NCBI GenBank assembly: GCA_030625695.1 | Contig: DAOUQK010000162.1 | Location: 1-7,925 of the forward strand | From: Paracoccaceae bacterium | GTDB taxonomy: Bacteria; Pseudomonadota; Alphaproteobacteria; Rhodobacterales; Rhodobacteraceae | Direction of reading: 5' to 3' | DNA: 7,925 nt | Shown: positions 5,645 through 7,925 of the stretch, in pieces | How the letters are laid out: each line of letters begins with the position of its first letter | Position numbering within the stretch: position 1 is the stretch's first letter | Position numbers and translations under genes: made by a program | Notes under the pieces: generated by a model | Told to the model about the DNA's origin: nothing | What the model saw: only the letters and a program-made list of their open reading frames with translations | Database searches by the model: none

Positions 5645-6340
5645 ATGACTCGACTTCACTATTTCAAAGGCCGTGGACGCGCTGAGACGACGCGGTGGAT
5701 GCTGGCGATCAATGAGATTGCGTTTGAGAACATGCCGGTCGAGACGCCGGAAGCTCTCGCCGCCTTGCGTGCCACAGGCAAACTACCTTTTGATCAAATG
5801 CCCCTGCTGGAGATCGACGGTCTGAACTTGAGTCAATCAACCGCAACAACCCGCTACTTGGCGCGGCGCGGCGGATATTACGGCGATAGCGATGATGATG
5901 CGCTCTGGTGCGACATGGTCGCCGGAGCTGTCGCCGACTTTGCTGAAACGGCCATGCAGGCGGCCTTCCAGCCGACGAAAGAGATTGCAGTTGCGTCGCT
6001 GCGCGCTCGGTTTGAGAAATTCGGGCCGAGGTTCGAGAGGCGACTGGCAGAGAATGGTTCAGGCTTCTGCGCTAGTACGCGCATCACCTTTGCTGATGTC
6101 GTCCTTGCCGAGGCACTGAGCGCCTATCTGGAGTGGTGCGGAGATATTCTTGGGAGCACCCCACTTTTGAAAGCTCTGTATGATCGGGTTTTGAGCGAGC
6201 GGGGCATCGCTCGCTATTTGCGCTCAGAGCAACGGTATCCGATGGCGGGCGACGACTATGTGATTGATGTCGCGAGTGTCCTGCAACGGGCACTGCCACC
6301 CCATATGCCCAACCCAAACAGATTTGTCTCTGTTCCGTGA
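5645..6340 (+). CDS. glutathione S-transferase, Tyr-type (alpha/mu/pi/sigma-like)
   Basis: The 231-residue product should conjugate glutathione to electrophiles in the cytoplasm or use it in related reactions. The thioredoxin-like N-terminal domain (about 1-76) starts MTRLHYFKGRGRAETTRWML, where Tyr6 is at the position of the catalytic Tyr of alpha, mu, pi and sigma classes; most bacterial beta-class enzymes use Cys instead. MPLLEIDG contains the cis-Pro (Pro53), and SQSTATTRYLAR holds Gln64-Ser65, which bind the glutamyl part of glutathione. The helical C-terminal domain has ITFADVVLAEAL, with the conserved Asp of the N-capping box. ATG 5645 is chosen because homology begins exactly there and AAAGGA lies 11 bases upstream; the frame is open upstream to 5501, but those residues look non-coding. 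The reading frame continues after the stop into a phage-type relic. Substrate unknown. Confidence 0.92.
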   Translation: MTRLHYFKGRGRAETTRWMLAINEIAFENMPVETPEALAALRATGKLPFDQMPLLEIDGLNLSQSTATTRYLARRGGYYGDSDDDALWCDMVAGAVADFAETAMQAAFQPTKEIAVASLRARFEKFGPRFERRLAENGSGFCASTRITFADVVLAEALSAYLEWCGDILGSTPLLKALYDRVLSERGIARYLRSEQRYPMAGDDYVIDVASVLQRALPPHMPNPNRFVSVP

Positions 6341-6364
6341 AACAATGCGTGTCTTCCTCCCTTC

Positions 6365-6514
6365 GTTAAACAAACGGCGAAAAACAGAATTGGCGAGGGT
6401 AAACCGGGTCTGGGCCGCCCAAAGGGTTCCGCCGATAAGGAAACTGCACTATTGAAGGATGCGATACTTGAAGCCGCACAGAAGGCAGGCAACAAGGATG
6501 GACTGGTCGGATAG
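6365..6514 (+). pseudogene. relic of a phage-type protein (DUF5681/terminase-associated style)
   Basis: In the same frame as the transferase, directly after its stop, the DNA reads VKQTAKNRIGEGKPGLGRPK then GSADKETALLKDAILEAAQK and AGNKDGLVG before TAG 6512-6514. The motif GKPGxGRPKGSxxKxTALLKDAI is one I associate with a small phage or prophage protein found near terminase genes, annotated as DUF5681 or similar. In those proteins the sequence continues past GLVG with an aromatic residue and a conserved helical part, which is absent here. There is no start codon in frame between 6341 and this segment. Lacking both a start and its C-terminal part, it is a degraded prophage remnant. The family name is from memory; the truncated look is visible. 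Confidence 0.55.
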
Positions 6515-6567
6515 GGTAAGTGTGCGAGGCAATAACTCTCACCCTAACGGATTCCCATGAAATAGTC

Positions 6568-6590
6568 GTCCGCTTCTTTACTAACTGAGC
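6568..6590 (-). pseudogene. tRNA-like 5' half fragment (D-arm region)
   Basis: On the minus strand the 23 bases starting GCTCAGTTAGTAAAG and ending in AAGCGGAC differ at only about three positions from the D-arm and anticodon-stem stretch I know from bacterial tRNA-Phe genes (GCTCAGTTGGTAGAG...AGCGGAC). The following bases do not form the anticodon loop or T-arm (no GGTTCGA motif), so it cannot be a functional tRNA. Many phages and islands integrate at tRNA genes, so it could be an integration scar beside the phage relic. A 23-base partial match may also be coincidence. Confidence 0.25.
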
Positions 6591-6657
6591 CATGCCGCCG
6601 TATCATTTGTCTACGATTGGCTCCGATGCAAAAATTACTTCGGAAATGTCTGTTATC

Positions 6658-6663
6658 AAAGGA
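6658..6663 (+). promoter_or_regulatory. ribosome binding site fixing the dehydrogenase start
   Basis: AAAGGA is followed by a six-base spacer and ATG 6670. This supports 6670 over the in-frame ATGs at 6592 and 6646, which have no such site and would add residues before the point where family similarity begins. Confidence 0.65.
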
Positions 6664-6669
6664 AACACC

Positions 6670-7671
6670 ATGCCAACTGCACTCATCCAAGGCCGTATCG
6701 CCGTTCAGTTTGAACACCTACTCAGAAAAGAACTTGATGACAGCTGGAAAATATACGTCTGGGATCCTGCTAAAAACGATCCAGAAGAATTTATCCCTAT
6801 GGCCAACGAAGCGGATGCCATCATTGGTGGCAATATTCCGACGAAGACATGGCCCGCGATCCCCAACCTGAAGCTCTTTCAAATCCCCTGGACGGGATAT
6901 GATTTCTGTTCGCCAGAGACCATGCCTCTGAACATTCCGGTGTGCAATTGCTTCGAGCATGAAAGCACCATCGCTGAATGGGTTCTGGCAGCGATGTTGG
7001 AATCTAAAATCGGCCTCAGAAAGATGGACGACCGGTTCCGCGCTGAAGGTTGGGGTGGGCGGCCACCGGGGGTGTCACTTTATCATGGCGAAATCCGCGG
7101 TCGAACGGTCGGCATTGTCGGGTACGGCCACATAGGTAAGGAAGTCGCAAAACGCGCCGCCGCATTTGACATGCGCATTATTGGCACCCGGCGTTCCGAA
7201 CAACCCACACCCGAACCGTTGGCCTGGCTGGGTACGGCGGACAGTCTTCACAAATTGCTTCGGGAAAGCGATTTTGTTGTTGTCGCCTGTGGCCTTGATG
7301 AACAGACCGAGGGCATGATCGGTGAAGCGGAATTTGAGATCATGAAACCGGACAGCATCATCATCAACGTCGGGCGTGGGCGGGTGATCGCGGAAGAGCC
7401 TATGTTCAATGCGCTCAAAAACAAAACCATCGGCGGCGCAGCGTTGGATGTCTGGTATAACTACATAGGTTCAGACAATGAAAATGTCTGGCCTTCAAAT
7501 CTTCCGTTTCAAGATCTGGATAATGTCATTCTGAGTGCACACGAAAGCGCGTCAGCTCCGGAACAGGTGGAACGGCGCTGGCAATTCGTCGCCGCGAATA
7601 TTAAGCGGGCGGTAAACGGTGAGCCGTTGGAGAATATGGTTTTTGAGGGAAAACTGCCCATCAGAGGCTGA
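6670..7671 (+). CDS. D-2-hydroxyacid dehydrogenase family oxidoreductase, atypical active site
   Basis: The 333-residue product belongs to the D-isomer-specific 2-hydroxyacid dehydrogenases, which reversibly reduce 2-oxoacids. The N-terminal part of the catalytic domain has LKLFQIPWTGYDF and STIAEWVLAAML. The Rossmann domain begins near RGRTVGIVGYGHIGKEVAKR with GxGxxG at 151-156. Eighteen residues after the last Gly, where NAD-dependent members have Asp, there is Arg174 in IIGTRRS, which suggests NADP(H). The substrate-binding Arg is Arg236 in INVGRGRV and the catalytic His is His291 in LSAHES. The catalytic Glu, expected 29 residues after the Arg, is replaced: that position is Tyr265 in DVWYNYIG. 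I recall a subfamily with DVWYxYP here, so it is probably a natural variant rather than decay. The start is set by AAAGGA at 6658. The gene seems monocistronic; no terminator is obvious downstream. Confidence 0.94.
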   Translation: MPTALIQGRIAVQFEHLLRKELDDSWKIYVWDPAKNDPEEFIPMANEADAIIGGNIPTKTWPAIPNLKLFQIPWTGYDFCSPETMPLNIPVCNCFEHESTIAEWVLAAMLESKIGLRKMDDRFRAEGWGGRPPGVSLYHGEIRGRTVGIVGYGHIGKEVAKRAAAFDMRIIGTRRSEQPTPEPLAWLGTADSLHKLLRESDFVVVACGLDEQTEGMIGEAEFEIMKPDSIIINVGRGRVIAEEPMFNALKNKTIGGAALDVWYNYIGSDNENVWPSNLPFQDLDNVILSAHESASAPEQVERRWQFVAANIKRAVNGEPLENMVFEGKLPIRG

Positions 7672-7799
7672 TGCACTCAGCTAAGCCGAATTATTCACCA
7701 GACTTCGTCTATTTCCTTCCGGCGAGCTGGAGTGGCCGGGTTGACGGCGACGGTTTGATCTGAGTTTTGGTCTGCGTTGAGGGGCGATATCTGGGGGCG

Positions 7800-7925
7800 T
7801 TCGGGCTGCTGCTGCCGCCTTGTTCAGTAAGCGGCAAATGGTCAGCGTATTTGTTGACCAGGATAGCGGAAGTTCGCTGCGATTTTCTCGAACGACTGCT
7901 TTGCAGACATCAGAATCCGGTTCAA
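7800..7925 (-). mobile_element. possible IS66-type transposase fragment
   Basis: On the minus strand 7829-7866 encodes AILVNKYADHLPL followed by TEQ. It closely resembles the IS66 TnpC motif (HxLVSKYADHLPLYRQ). The frame upstream, to the window edge, is open but carries little of the expected sequence, and after TEQ it turns into low-complexity Ser/Pro/Thr-rich residues and ends at TAG, so no intact transposase is present. The stretch may be a short decayed remnant, or part of an element continuing past the window. In a different frame the same DNA reads NFRYPGQ, reminiscent of Rhs repeats; both cannot be right, and the longer IS66-like match is preferred. Confidence 0.33.

Noticed and set aside
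7840..7890. NFRYPGQ on the minus strand, reminiscent of Rhs-repeat proteins
   Set aside because: Only seven residues match, the following ETG-type motif is absent, and the frame stops at once. The IS66-like reading in another frame is longer.
1..7925. CRISPR array, toxin-antitoxin or defence system
   Set aside because: No spaced direct repeats and no recognisable Cas, toxin, nuclease or other defence proteins were seen on either strand.

Overview
The window looks like a chromosomal segment of an alphaproteobacterium, most likely a Rhodobacterales (Roseobacter-type) organism. The evidence is the moderately high GC of its genes, the methylmalonyl-CoA epimerase gene followed by a small DUF1467 membrane protein (a mostly alphaproteobacterial family), and the style of the EI24, GH25 and response-regulator proteins. 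This placement rests on protein recognition by eye, not on a search.

Left part (1-2859) is compact and core-like. The 3' end of an EI24/CysZ-type membrane protein (+) meets a GH25 lysozyme-type lipoprotein gene (-) at a shared palindromic TTAA, so both stop codons overlap. The GH25 gene is the last of a probable three-gene minus-strand unit: epimerase, DUF1467 protein, GH25. Divergent from it is a receiver-domain response regulator (+), whose stop codon directly abuts the start of a 48-residue single-pass membrane protein.

Middle part (2860-4120) has no intact long gene. It holds fragments and small-scale structure: a minus-strand frame broken by an in-frame amber codon, a chain of very short plus-strand frames with unusually good ribosome sites and an ATGA overlap, a nested palindrome, a truncated DUF2786-like fragment, and a run of short hairpins. 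It reads as decayed accessory DNA.

Right part (4121-7925) carries three intact single-enzyme genes separated by non-coding or decayed DNA. They are a hormone-sensitive-lipase family esterase (-), a Tyr-type glutathione S-transferase (+), and a D-2-hydroxyacid dehydrogenase (+) of a subfamily in which the usual catalytic Glu and the NAD-selecting Asp are both replaced. Between the last two lie a phage-type gene relic in the same frame as the transferase and a short tRNA-like stretch. At the right edge a fragment resembles IS66 transposase. Together these suggest an accessory island with metabolic or detoxification cargo and phage/IS scars. No shared pathway for the three enzymes can be proven from sequence.

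I found no CRISPR array, intact insertion sequence, intact RNA gene or clear new defence system. The observations most worth following are the micro-ORF/palindrome cluster at 3250-3729, the phage relic plus tRNA-like scar at 6365-6590, and the atypical active site of the dehydrogenase.
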